From Candidatus Binatia bacterium (GTDB lineage: Bacteria > Desulfobacterota > Binatia > Bin18): DNA of 64,000 nucleotides. Below the pieces are notes generated by a model. That model was not told the DNA's origin. It saw only the letters and a list, made by a program, of their open reading frames with translations, and did no database searches. Location of the stretch: positions 3,786,501 through 3,850,500 of the forward strand of contig OX638322.1 of assembly GCA_951812575.1 (NCBI GenBank), in the 5' to 3' direction. Below are positions 7,236 through 14,015 of the stretch, piece after piece (positions within the stretch are counted from its first letter, which is position 1; each line of letters starts with the position of its first letter). The translations under genes were made by a program, and so were the position numbers.

Positions 7236-8657
7236 TTATTCGGAAGAGGGTGCCGTTTGGGCGCCAGCGCGTAGTTCCTCCACATCGTCCGGGTCGGGCA
7301 TGACAACAAACTCCGGGTAGGCTTCGATGCCGAGTTCCATCGCATCCTGGCCGACCTCTTCGACGCTGCGCGAAACCCGGACCCCGATGGTCTTTTCCAG
7401 CGCCAGCCATACTCCCCACGAAGTCCCGAAGGCAAACACGCCTACTGCCAGCACTCCGAGGAGCTGTACGCCGATATTGCCGCCCGCCGCGATACAGACC
7501 GCCAGCGTTCCCCAGATACCGGCAAACAGATGGGCCGGAATTGCGCCGACCACGTCGTCCAGCTTCATATTCTCCAGCAGCTTCATGCCGCCCAGACACA
7601 CTAGCCCGCCAATCGCTCCGATGATGACCGCCCAATACGGCTCTACAATATCCGGCCCTGCGGTAATCGAGACCAAGCCGGCAATCGCACCGTTCAGAAC
7701 GGCAAGGAGGTCGACCCGTCCGAGTAAGGGCCGTGAGACGCATAAGGCGGCCACGACCCCCGCCGCCGCCGCCAGGTTCGTGTTCGCAAGCACATTGCTC
7801 ATGGCCACCGCGTCTACCGCGCCACCCAGGGCGAGCTGTGAGCCACCGTTAAAGCCAAGCCACCCAAACCACAGAATAAGAACACCTAAGGTAACGAATG
7901 GGACGTTCGAGGGCGGGGTGGGTTTAACGCTGCCATCGGATCTGAACTTGCCCGTTCGTGGCCCCACGACCATGGCGCCGGCCAGTGCAGCCCAGCCGCC
8001 GGTCGAATGCACAATGGTGGAACCGGCGAAGTCCTGAAAGCCCATTTCATTGAGCCAACCCCCACCCCAGGTCCAGGCCCCAATAATGGGGTAGATAATT
8101 GCCGTCAAGACGGTCGTGAAGGCAAGAAACGACCAGAGCTTGACCCGTTCGGCCAGGGTGCCGGATACAATCGAAGCGGCCGTCGCGACAAAAACCATCT
8201 GGAAGAACCAGTCCGACATGACGGCGTAGCCGTTGGCGATGACAGCGGCCAGGGCTTCTGTCCGGTCGGACAACAGGGCCAGTTCATCGGCTGAAGGACC
8301 ATAGAGAAAGGTCACCGAGCCAACCCAGGAGCCGACATCGACGTACATCAGATTGTAGCCGATGAAGTAATAGGCCAGCCCGGCGACCGAGTACAGCCCG
8401 ATATTCTTGAGACAGATCACCGAGGCGTTCTTCGTGCGTACCGAACCGGACTCCAGCATGGTGAAGCCCGCGCACATCCACATGACCAGGGCTCCCCAGA
8501 TGAGAAAGGAGAAGGTGTTCAGAACAAACTGTGACTCTTCATCCACGGCCGCCTGCGCAGCATCAGCCTGTAACAGGAGGCTGAAAGCCACTAGCAACGC
8601 TCCTGTCCTCGCGACACTCCGACCGGACTTCCCTTGTCCATCTCTGCCTCTGTTCAT
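7236..8657 (-). CDS. amt: Ammonium transporter, Amt/Mep/Rh family
   Basis: About 473 residues with a cleavable signal peptide (ARTGALLVAFSLLLQADAAQA) and eleven predicted membrane helices. Family landmarks are FLIWGALVMWMCAGFTMLES near the start, DFAGSTIVHSTGGWAALAGA (ammonium pathway and first pore histidine region) and GAIPAHLFAGIWGTLAV with the second pore histidine. It conducts ammonium into the cell. The start at 8657 has GAGG a few bases upstream; the frame can be opened from a TTG at 8729, but that part is only the dispersed hairpin element (8707-8761). No glnK/PII gene is adjacent, unusual but not rare. Confidence 0.93.
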   Translation of the reverse strand: MNRGRDGQGKSGRSVARTGALLVAFSLLLQADAAQAAVDEESQFVLNTFSFLIWGALVMWMCAGFTMLESGSVRTKNASVICLKNIGLYSVAGLAYYFIGYNLMYVDVGSWVGSVTFLYGPSADELALLSDRTEALAAVIANGYAVMSDWFFQMVFVATAASIVSGTLAERVKLWSFLAFTTVLTAIIYPIIGAWTWGGGWLNEMGFQDFAGSTIVHSTGGWAALAGAMVVGPRTGKFRSDGSVKPTPPSNVPFVTLGVLILWFGWLGFNGGSQLALGGAVDAVAMSNVLANTNLAAAAGVVAALCVSRPLLGRVDLLAVLNGAIAGLVSITAGPDIVEPYWAVIIGAIGGLVCLGGMKLLENMKLDDVVGAIPAHLFAGIWGTLAVCIAAGGNIGVQLLGVLAVGVFAFGTSWGVWLALEKTIGVRVSRSVEEVGQDAMELGIEAYPEFVVMPDPDDVEELRAGAQTAPSSE

Positions 8658-8706
8658 GCTCGCCTCTGATCCTGTTTCGACTAACTGGCCGCCACAAGAA
8701 CTACGA

Positions 8707-8761
8707 AAAAGAGTAAACGTGTCCTCCAATCACCCCAAAAAGCTAGACACGTTTACTCTTT
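8707..8761 (-). repeat. Dispersed ~54 bp hairpin element, copy B
   Basis: AAAGAGTAAACGTGTC and GACACGTTTACTCTTT form a 16-bp perfect stem; relative to the other copies it is inverted. It lies between the 3' end of the small monooxygenase gene and the start of amt and supplies an apparent but probably false N-terminal extension to amt. Confidence 0.9.
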
Positions 8762-8826
8762 CAAGCAGATACATGCAGGCTCGGGCAAGGCCAGACCCAT
8801 ACATGTATTCCGGGTAGCGGGAGTCC

Positions 8827-9132
8827 TCAGACCGATAAGGTTTCGGACTTCTCTATCGTATATTTCTTTGCGTCCAGGGCTCCGGCCAGCAGGCTAGGGG
8901 CTTCTTTGAGGAAATTTTGCAGATGTTCGGTCTGAAAGTGGGCGGCCAGCGCCTCTTCCGACTCCCATTCCTCGAAGAGAAAGAAGGTATGTTCAGCGGT
9001 TGCCGCAGTGTGGAATTGATAACTGATACAGCCCGGCTCTTTGAGGGTCTCCTCCACCATCTTGGCGGCAAGAGCCTTGGCGTCATTCCAGCGTTCAGCC
9101 TTGACCGGGATTGTCCCCGCAATAACGATCAT
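8827..9132 (-). CDS. Antibiotic-biosynthesis-monooxygenase (ABM/YgiN) domain protein
   Basis: A 101-residue ferredoxin-like-fold protein: IVIAGTIPVKAERWNDAKAL, EPGCISYQFHTA, FFLFEEWESEEALAAHFQTEH are the standard ABM strands and helices (W-x-S-x-E-A-L-x-x-H). Members include quinol monooxygenase YgiN and small cofactor-free oxygenases, usually dimeric and cytoplasmic. The start is chosen at 9132 since AGGAGG lies six bases upstream; the ATG at 9138 directly abuts that site and would be too close. The substrate is unknown. It is a single-gene unit reading towards amt. Confidence 0.85.
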   Translation of the reverse strand: MIVIAGTIPVKAERWNDAKALAAKMVEETLKEPGCISYQFHTAATAEHTFFLFEEWESEEALAAHFQTEHLQNFLKEAPSLLAGALDAKKYTIEKSETLSV

Positions 9133-9436
9133 GCGCATCCTCCTTTTCTGTTGAGCACATTGATATACCGGGCGGTTGAGATCATGGCAGTCTCAAATTG
9201 AAAGCATATCTCAGGCATAGAACGACTGATAACATCTGTCAAAGGGATAGTTGTTGGGTTGGTTGCAGTGGAAGAAATAAAGAAAAATAATAGACTATAG
9301 TCAAAAACAAGCATTCCGGGATTTTGGGATTATCCATTTGGCTAAAATGGACATTTTCCGACAAGTCCCCTGCGCAAACTTCACGAGAGGAGCGGGGAAA
9401 GGTAGAGTGGGAGCATACCAAAAGAAGGAGGGTAGG
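9133..9436. other. Divergent intergenic region
   Basis: About 300 bp without a gene, between the ABM gene and the enoyl-CoA hydratase gene. It is relatively A+T-rich and should contain both promoters. It includes AGACTATAGTCA (9292-9303), close to the palindrome found twice at 54779 and 54889, and a short hairpin CCATTT...AAATGG near 9333-9349. An open frame continuing upstream of 9437 has no start signal. Confidence 0.5.
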
Positions 9437-10306
9437 ATGTCGGACTTTGAATCTGTTGTGTATGAGACCCCTGCGGAGCACGTAGCCCGCATTGTATTGA
9501 ACCGGCCGGAGACTCGGAACGCGCAGGATACCAAGCTGCTATATGAATTGAATGCGGCCTTTGACCGCGCCGCCCAGGACGATGCCATCAAGGTCATTAT
9601 CCTGGCTGCAAACGGGCCCCATTTTTCGTCCGGCCATGATCTACGGGAACCCAATGTGTACGAGAAAATGTCTGAATTCGACACGGTGGGAACCTGGTGT
9701 GGGTTTACCTGTGCGGGCGCTGAGAGGCAGATGGCGCGCGAGAAAGAAATCTACATCGGCTTTTGTGAACGCTGGCGTAATATTCCCAAGCCAACGCTGG
9801 CCGCAGTACAAGGCAAGGTCATTGCCGGAGGACTGATGCTGATCTGGCCCTGCGATATTATTATCGCCAGCGACGATGCGCAATTCTGCGACCCGGTGGT
9901 GAACTTTGGTATTGGCGGGGTAGAGTTCTTCGCTCACCCCTGGGAAGTCGGCGCACGGAAGGCCAAAGAGATGCTCTTCACCTCGGACTGGCTATCGGTC
10001 GAGGAGGCGAAGCAACTCGGTATGGTGAATCAAATCGTCCCTCGGGAGAAACTCGACGAAACCGTACTAGCCATGGCCCAAAAGATTGCAAAAAAATCCC
10101 TGTTTGCCCTGAAGCTGACCAAAGAGGCGGTCAACGTGGCGGAAGATGCGCAGGGCCGGGTCCAATCCATGCAAACGTCTTTTGCCTTGCATCAACTTGC
10201 CCATACTCACTGGCTGGAGCAGTACGGCGTCCTCTTGGACCCGACGGGCTTACCGCCTGAGACCGCTAAGGCCTTGGGCGCAAAACTCAAGCAGAAAGAG
10301 ACCTGA
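9437..10306 (+). CDS. Enoyl-CoA hydratase/isomerase (crotonase) family protein
   Basis: A 289-residue crotonase-fold enzyme. VARIVLNRPETRNAQDTKLL starts the fold, HFSSGHDLREP supplies the first oxyanion-hole amide, and VQGKVIAGGLMLIWPCDIII the second. Usual substrates are acyl-CoA thioesters, but the paired glutamates of true enoyl-CoA hydratases are not evident, so isomerase, hydrolase or decarboxylase activity is possible. The C-terminal helices (ALHQLAHTHWLEQYG) are complete. AGGAGG lies seven bases before ATG 9437. It stands near other acyl-CoA enzymes (CoA-transferase, acyl-CoA dehydrogenases), suggesting aliphatic or aromatic acid catabolism. Confidence 0.87.
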   Translation: MSDFESVVYETPAEHVARIVLNRPETRNAQDTKLLYELNAAFDRAAQDDAIKVIILAANGPHFSSGHDLREPNVYEKMSEFDTVGTWCGFTCAGAERQMAREKEIYIGFCERWRNIPKPTLAAVQGKVIAGGLMLIWPCDIIIASDDAQFCDPVVNFGIGGVEFFAHPWEVGARKAKEMLFTSDWLSVEEAKQLGMVNQIVPREKLDETVLAMAQKIAKKSLFALKLTKEAVNVAEDAQGRVQSMQTSFALHQLAHTHWLEQYGVLLDPTGLPPETAKALGAKLKQKET

Positions 10307-10314
10307 TAGCGAGC

Positions 10315-10368
10315 AAAGAGGAAGCGTGTCCAGTATCTCAGCGCTATTGGCGGACACGTTTCCTCTTC
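10315..10368 (+). repeat. Dispersed ~54 bp hairpin element, copy C
   Basis: AAAGAGGAAGCGTGTCC and GGACACGTTTCCTCTT form a 16-17 bp stem with one G-T pair and a loop of about 20 bases. It fills the gap between the convergent enoyl-CoA hydratase and LLM genes and could act there as a transcription barrier. Confidence 0.92.
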
Positions 10369-10371
10369 GAG

Positions 10372-11397
10372 TCAGATGGCTGTTTTCCAGCCTCCCTGCG
10401 GCCGGATGTTCTTGGCTTCAGGGATAACGCTGGTGCTGAACTGTTGCATCTGGTCTTCAAGCTCGGACAATTGTCCGGACGGACAGTCAAAGAAACAGAC
10501 CACCAGCCCATAGCCTTCTTTGGCAAAACCGTGCAGGTCTTCGAGGATTTGTTCCGCCGTGCCCGTACAAATGCGACGTGGTTGCTCCTGACTAAGAGGA
10601 TCAGCGGGCGAGGTCATGCGGGCGGAACTCACACCCATCATGATAAATCCATCGTGCGGGCGACCGATTGCGTCCAGCTCCGTTCGGATTATTTCCTGTT
10701 CTTTGGCGTAACGGTCCGGCTTCGCAAACGGATCGAGAAAAATCGGATAAAAGCCGTCACATAAGCGTGCTGCCCGCCGGGCACCGCCAGGGGTGACACC
10801 GCCATAGATGATCGGGGGCGGCTGTTGGTGCGGCTTGGGGTCCATGGACAGAGCGGCAAACTGATAGAACCGCCCCTGGTAGCTGACGACATCGTCCGTC
10901 CACGAGCGTTTATAGACCTCAATACACTCGTCCGTCCGTGGGCCGCGTTCGGCATAGGGAATACCGATTGCGGCAAACTCCTCCTGCATCCAGCCGGCGC
11001 CAACGCCGTACAGCAGCCGTCCATTCGAGAGCTGATCGATGGTCGCAAACTGGCGGGCGTCGCTAAGAGGATTGCGATAGGGAGAAATGAGGACGCTCGT
11101 GCCGAGCTTGAGACTGGTCGTCGAGTGCGCAACGGCGCCCATTACCACGGCGGCATCGAACATGGTATGGCGCGATTCATAGGCGCGACTGCCTGACGCG
11201 TTGGCGACATGCTCGCTTTCCGAGGCCATGGGCATACACACATGGTCCGGAAACCACATGGAGTGAAAGCCCAGACGTTCCGCGAGTTGTGCGGTTTCTA
11301 CTGGACGGAGCTGATCCGCGGGAAGGGAGCGGGCCAATACGTTCTGGTCGTCCCGATAGGCCAGACCGTGCGTAGTCGCATATATACCAATTTCCAT
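10372..11397 (-). CDS. LLM class flavin-dependent (F420-type) oxidoreductase
   Basis: A 341-residue luciferase-like TIM-barrel protein. LAERLGFHSMWFPDHVCMPM near the start, GAVAHSTTSLKLGTSVLISP, QFATIDQLSNGRLLYGVGAGW and the PPIIYGGVTPGGARRAARLC segment follow the bacterial-luciferase-like family, closest in feel to F420-dependent oxidoreductases of the TIGR03619 type. Flavin or F420 cofactor use cannot be distinguished here; substrate unknown. It is a single gene on the minus strand, converging with the enoyl-CoA hydratase gene across repeat copy C. A second, different LLM protein is encoded at 34911-35924. Confidence 0.87.
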   Translation of the reverse strand: MEIGIYATTHGLAYRDDQNVLARSLPADQLRPVETAQLAERLGFHSMWFPDHVCMPMASESEHVANASGSRAYESRHTMFDAAVVMGAVAHSTTSLKLGTSVLISPYRNPLSDARQFATIDQLSNGRLLYGVGAGWMQEEFAAIGIPYAERGPRTDECIEVYKRSWTDDVVSYQGRFYQFAALSMDPKPHQQPPPIIYGGVTPGGARRAARLCDGFYPIFLDPFAKPDRYAKEQEIIRTELDAIGRPHDGFIMMGVSSARMTSPADPLSQEQPRRICTGTAEQILEDLHGFAKEGYGLVVCFFDCPSGQLSELEDQMQQFSTSVIPEAKNIRPQGGWKTAI

Positions 11398-11424
11398 ACG
11401 TCTCCCTGTGTCGAGTGGCTGGAC

Positions 11425-11844
11425 TCATCCCTTGAACGGGTTTGTGATAACTATTCCTTCAATATGCTGACCATGCTGTAGGTCTTCGCTGTAGAGGGTT
11501 TTGCAGCCCGCGTCGAGTGCTGCGGCAACGATCAGACTGTCGTAAAAGCTGAATTTATAGCGGGTTTGTAGATCGAGGCCGCGCTGGTAAAGCGTCCGGG
11601 TCGGGTTGACGCGCCACAGAGGGATCAAGGCATAATCCAACATCTGTCGAGCTTTCTCTGGCGTTGCATTGAGTTTTCGAGTGATGATGTTCATCGTCTC
11701 CTGAACGACCTGATAACTGATGCAACCGGTTTCGTTTTCTAGTGCCTGTTGAACGAGTTGCTCTGCTCTGGCTCGTTTATCAGCATCGGTTTCGTCAAAT
11801 AAGTAAACGAAGATATTGGTGTCGAGGAAGTTTTCAACGCTCAT
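11425..11844 (-). CDS. PIN-domain toxin (VapC-like ribonuclease)
   Basis: A 139-residue PIN protein. FLDTNIFVYLFDETD contains the first metal-binding aspartate, VVQETMNII the glutamate, FSFYDSLIVAAALDAGCKTL the second aspartate and LYSEDLQHG the last acidic pair, so the catalytic set looks complete. VapC-type toxins are Mg2+-dependent endoribonucleases acting on tRNA or rRNA. The gene overlaps the upstream antitoxin by 11 bp, the usual toxin-second order. Active-site completeness suggests a functional rather than decayed module. Confidence 0.88.
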   Translation of the reverse strand: MSVENFLDTNIFVYLFDETDADKRARAEQLVQQALENETGCISYQVVQETMNIITRKLNATPEKARQMLDYALIPLWRVNPTRTLYQRGLDLQTRYKFSFYDSLIVAAALDAGCKTLYSEDLQHGQHIEGIVITNPFKG

Positions 11845-12058
11845 TCGTTTCGTCCCGAGTGAACCTTCGTCCTCCGGTGAATATGCTGCCTTGCAGTTCT
11901 CGAATGACTTTCATGGCTTCGGCAGCCTGCTGTTCGCGCCCGACGTAGTGGCTGAGCCATACCCGAAACTGCTCGTTTAAAGTCGTATGCTCTGCCATCG
12001 CGCGTCGGCGAGCCGCTTCAATCAGGTTCTCGTCTGCGCTCAGGGTAATGTTTTTCAT
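11834..12058 (-). CDS. Ribbon-helix-helix type antitoxin partner
   Basis: A 74-residue protein whose N-terminus MKNITLSADENLIEAARRRA is a beta strand followed by helix, as in RHH/CopG-like antitoxins; the rest (HTTLNEQFRVWLSHYV; MKVIRELQG) would supply the second helix and the toxin-binding tail. GGAGATCGTC lies directly upstream of the ATG. The gene overlaps the PIN toxin gene, and a 12-bp palindrome 34 bp upstream (12092-12103) is a candidate operator. Sequence identity to named antitoxin families is weak by eye, so the assignment rests on size, fold pattern and partner. Confidence 0.8.
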   Translation of the reverse strand: MKNITLSADENLIEAARRRAMAEHTTLNEQFRVWLSHYVGREQQAAEAMKVIRELQGSIFTGGRRFTRDETNER

Positions 12059-12091
12059 GACGATCTCCTGGCCGGTAGAATAACACTTTTC

Positions 12092-12103
12092 TAGTGTACA
12101 CTA
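12092..12103. promoter_or_regulatory. Palindrome TAGTGTACACTA upstream of PIN/RHH operon
   Basis: A perfect 12-bp palindrome lying 34 bp before the antitoxin start, where an RHH antitoxin would be expected to bind and repress its own promoter. Operator function is inferred. Confidence 0.5.
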
Positions 12104-12165
12104 TCTTCGTGTCTTAGCGAAAGGAGGCAGGAATCATTCCTGTTGGCTCGAAAAAGCGAGGGAGA

Positions 12166-12192
12166 ACGTCTGCGCTTGCCAGGCGCAGAGGC
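12166..12192 (-). terminator. Possible terminator hairpin downstream of the selenoprotein gene
   Basis: CTGCGC (12170-12175) and GCGCAG (12183-12188) form a stem with a 7-base loop, and the minus-strand text continues into TTCTCCC. It lies about 35 bp beyond the stop of the SelW-like gene. Weak U-tract, so only a candidate. Confidence 0.3.
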
Positions 12193-12224
12193 GTCGGTAC
12201 TCTTTACTCTACGAAGCGGCCCGA

Positions 12225-12461
12225 CTAGGCGGCTTGCTTCTCCAGGGCGGCTTGGACTTTTCCATTGTCGGGAAAGGTGCCGGTTTCGAGCTTGGAGTAA
12301 ATTTTTGTCCCGTTGACAATGACCTCGAACCGGCCGTCGTCATACGGGGCCAGGGTCAGTCCCTGAACCTGTTGTTTGTTGCGGGTCAATAGATATTCCG
12401 CCAAACTGACGGCTTCGGGCTCATAGCTTCATGCTGCGCAATATTCAATTTGGATATTCAT
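12225..12461 (-). CDS. SelW/SelT/SelH (Rdx) family selenoprotein with in-frame UGA
   Basis: Read on the minus strand from ATG 12461 to TAG 12225, the frame encodes 78 residues with one TGA as codon 11 (12429-12431). Reading TGA as selenocysteine gives IEYCAAUSYEPEAVSLAEYL, i.e. the CxxU redox motif of the thioredoxin-like Rdx family; the remainder (LTLAPYDDGRFEVIVNGTKI, YSKLETGTFPDNGKVQAAL) is the normal Rdx strand and the conserved SKxETGxFP loop. Length matches bacterial SelW proteins. AGGAGG lies four bases before the ATG. A hairpin suitable as a bacterial SECIS follows the UGA (12398-12418). The protein should be a small cytoplasmic thiol/selenol oxidoreductase. A Cys-to-stop mutation is the alternative, but the intact reading frame after the codon and the exact placement at the U site argue against decay. 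Confidence 0.88.
12398..12418 (-). promoter_or_regulatory. Candidate bacterial SECIS hairpin
   Basis: Starting 10 bases after the UGA, CC-GAA-GCC pairs with GGC-GG around the apical loop GUCAGUUU (12403-12410). The loop begins 18 nt past the UGA with a G as first base; known bacterial SECIS elements have a small apical loop with a G in the first two positions at roughly this distance. The stem is short, so support is moderate. Confidence 0.5.
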
Positions 12462-12609
12462 ACTGCCTCCTGTCTGCGATCTGTACCACACTCGGGAATC
12501 GGGCTCAACGAAACGAGCGGCACGCAACAGGCTGGCTTTGCTTTCTTGATCGGTGTGGTCTATGCTCCGGCCAAAGAAACGTAAATTCCCTGTGTGAAGG
12601 AGAGGGACT

Positions 12610-13917
12610 ATGAATTGGCGTGATCACTGTGGTGATAAACTGGTCTCGGCTCAAGAGGCGGTCGGGTGTGTGCGGAATGGCGACTCCGTACAGTTCAACT
12701 GGCTACACGCCACCCCGCTCTCGCTGTGCGAGGCCCTTCTCGGGCGCAAAGAAGAACTGCGCGAGGTAAAAATCGGCACCATCGGCCCGCTCTTTGATTG
12801 GGACCAACCTGGCGCGGACCAAGCCTTCACCATTCAGACCCCCTACCTGGGCACGACCACCCGTCCGCTCATGGGAAAAAAGAATATGGACTTCATTCCG
12901 GTGATGTATTATCGCCGGGGTGAACTCCCCCCAGGCATCGTCTGCGATGTGTATATGACTCCGGTTTCCGCGCCCGACAAGCACGGTTATTGCAGTTTTG
13001 GGCATGGCCTGTTCATGTCCAAAACCATGGCTGCCGCGGCGCGGATGGTCGTAGCCGAGGTCCAGGACGACCTTATCCGAACCGGCGGGGAGAATTATAT
13101 TCATGTGTCTGAGATCGATTATTTTGTGGAACCGACGCGGCCTGCGGCCGAACTCCCGACAACGCAACGCAACGAAGAAGAAGTCGCGCTGACGGAGGTC
13201 ATCTGCACCCTGGTGGCCAACGAACTTATTCACGACGGCGACACCGTCCAAATCGGTTTGGGCAGCGTTTCTTCTCCGCTCGGCATGTATTTAGGCAATA
13301 AGAACGACCTGGGTATTCACACCGAGGTCATTCCCGCCGGCATTGCCCGCCTGGTTAAGGAAGGCGTCATTACCGGGAAATACAAGACGGTGAATCCCGG
13401 CAAGGTCGTTGCCAGCGCCGGGATCGGGGTGTTCCCGGACGAGCTGGCGATTATTGATGGCAACCCGAAATTCGAGTTTTATGACTTCACCTACACGGAT
13501 GATTTGCGGCTGCTGGTCAATCAAGAGCACTATGTTGCCGTCAATAACGCCCTGGCCGTGGACCTGGGCGGGCAGGCCTGCTCCGAGTCGTTCGGCCCGT
13601 TCATGTATACCGGAACGGGTGGCCAGACCATTTTTACCATTACCGCGGCCTACTGTAACCCGGGCCGGTCGGTGATCGTCACACCGTCGAGCGCCGTGAT
13701 TAACGGCCGCCGGGTCTCGCGAATCGTGCCCATGCTTGAACCTGGTAGCGTGGTGACTGCGCAGCGGACCTTTGTTGACTATGTGGTGACCGAATTCGGG
13801 ATTGCCGAGCTCAAGGGCAAGTCCCTCAAACAGCGCGCCGCCGCCCTCCTGGAGATTGCCCATCCCGATTTTCAGCCGGACCTCAGACGGGAAGCCGAAC
13901 GCATTTATCATATCTGA
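12610..13917 (+). CDS. Acyl-CoA:carboxylate CoA-transferase (4-hydroxybutyrate/acetyl-CoA hydrolase family)
   Basis: A 435-residue family I-like CoA-transferase with both domains present. Residue Glu239 in GIHTEVIPAG matches the catalytic glutamate that forms the glutamyl-CoA thioester in Cat1/Cat2-type enzymes, and GDTVQIGLGSVSSPLG is the upstream glycine-rich loop; TGTGGQTIFTITAAY near residue 345 belongs to the CoA site. It would exchange CoA between acyl-CoA and a free acid such as acetate. AAGGAGAGGG precedes the ATG. The gene is followed by palindromic repeats and then the YyaL gene and is probably monocistronic. Exact substrate is not readable. Confidence 0.87.
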   Translation: MNWRDHCGDKLVSAQEAVGCVRNGDSVQFNWLHATPLSLCEALLGRKEELREVKIGTIGPLFDWDQPGADQAFTIQTPYLGTTTRPLMGKKNMDFIPVMYYRRGELPPGIVCDVYMTPVSAPDKHGYCSFGHGLFMSKTMAAAARMVVAEVQDDLIRTGGENYIHVSEIDYFVEPTRPAAELPTTQRNEEEVALTEVICTLVANELIHDGDTVQIGLGSVSSPLGMYLGNKNDLGIHTEVIPAGIARLVKEGVITGKYKTVNPGKVVASAGIGVFPDELAIIDGNPKFEFYDFTYTDDLRLLVNQEHYVAVNNALAVDLGGQACSESFGPFMYTGTGGQTIFTITAAYCNPGRSVIVTPSSAVINGRRVSRIVPMLEPGSVVTAQRTFVDYVVTEFGIAELKGKSLKQRAAALLEIAHPDFQPDLRREAERIYHI

Positions 13918-13919
13918 GA

Positions 13920-13956
13920 CCCCTCACCCCGACCCTCTCTCCCAAGGGGAGAGGGC
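13920..13956. repeat. CCCTCACCC palindromic interspersed repeat, copy 3
   Basis: CCCCTCACCCCGACCCTCTC and the complementary GGGGAGAGGG form the same hairpin as copies at 2110 and 2724. It begins two bases after the CoA-transferase stop. Confidence 0.8.
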
Positions 13957-13963
13957 AAAAAAT

Positions 13964-13990
13964 GTAGGGGCAACCCCCTGTGGTTGCCCG
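13964..13990. repeat. Short GGGCAACC / GGTTGCCC inverted repeat
   Basis: AGGGGCAACC, a six-base centre and GGTTGCCC form a second small palindrome directly after the CCCTCACCC repeat. It is the kind of GC-rich interspersed repeat common in environmental genomes. Confidence 0.6.
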
Positions 13991-14015
13991 ACCCGGTCGT
14001 TGGCCTCGTGAAATC

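Noticed and set aside
8658..8729. Upstream extension of the ammonium transporter from a TTG codon.
   Set aside because: The added residues come from hairpin element copy B; the signal peptide and ribosome-binding site fit the ATG at 8657.
12429..12431. Genome-wide recoding of UGA (for example to Trp or Gly).
   Set aside because: Many firmly identified genes in this window stop at TGA, so a single context-dependent Sec codon is the better explanation.
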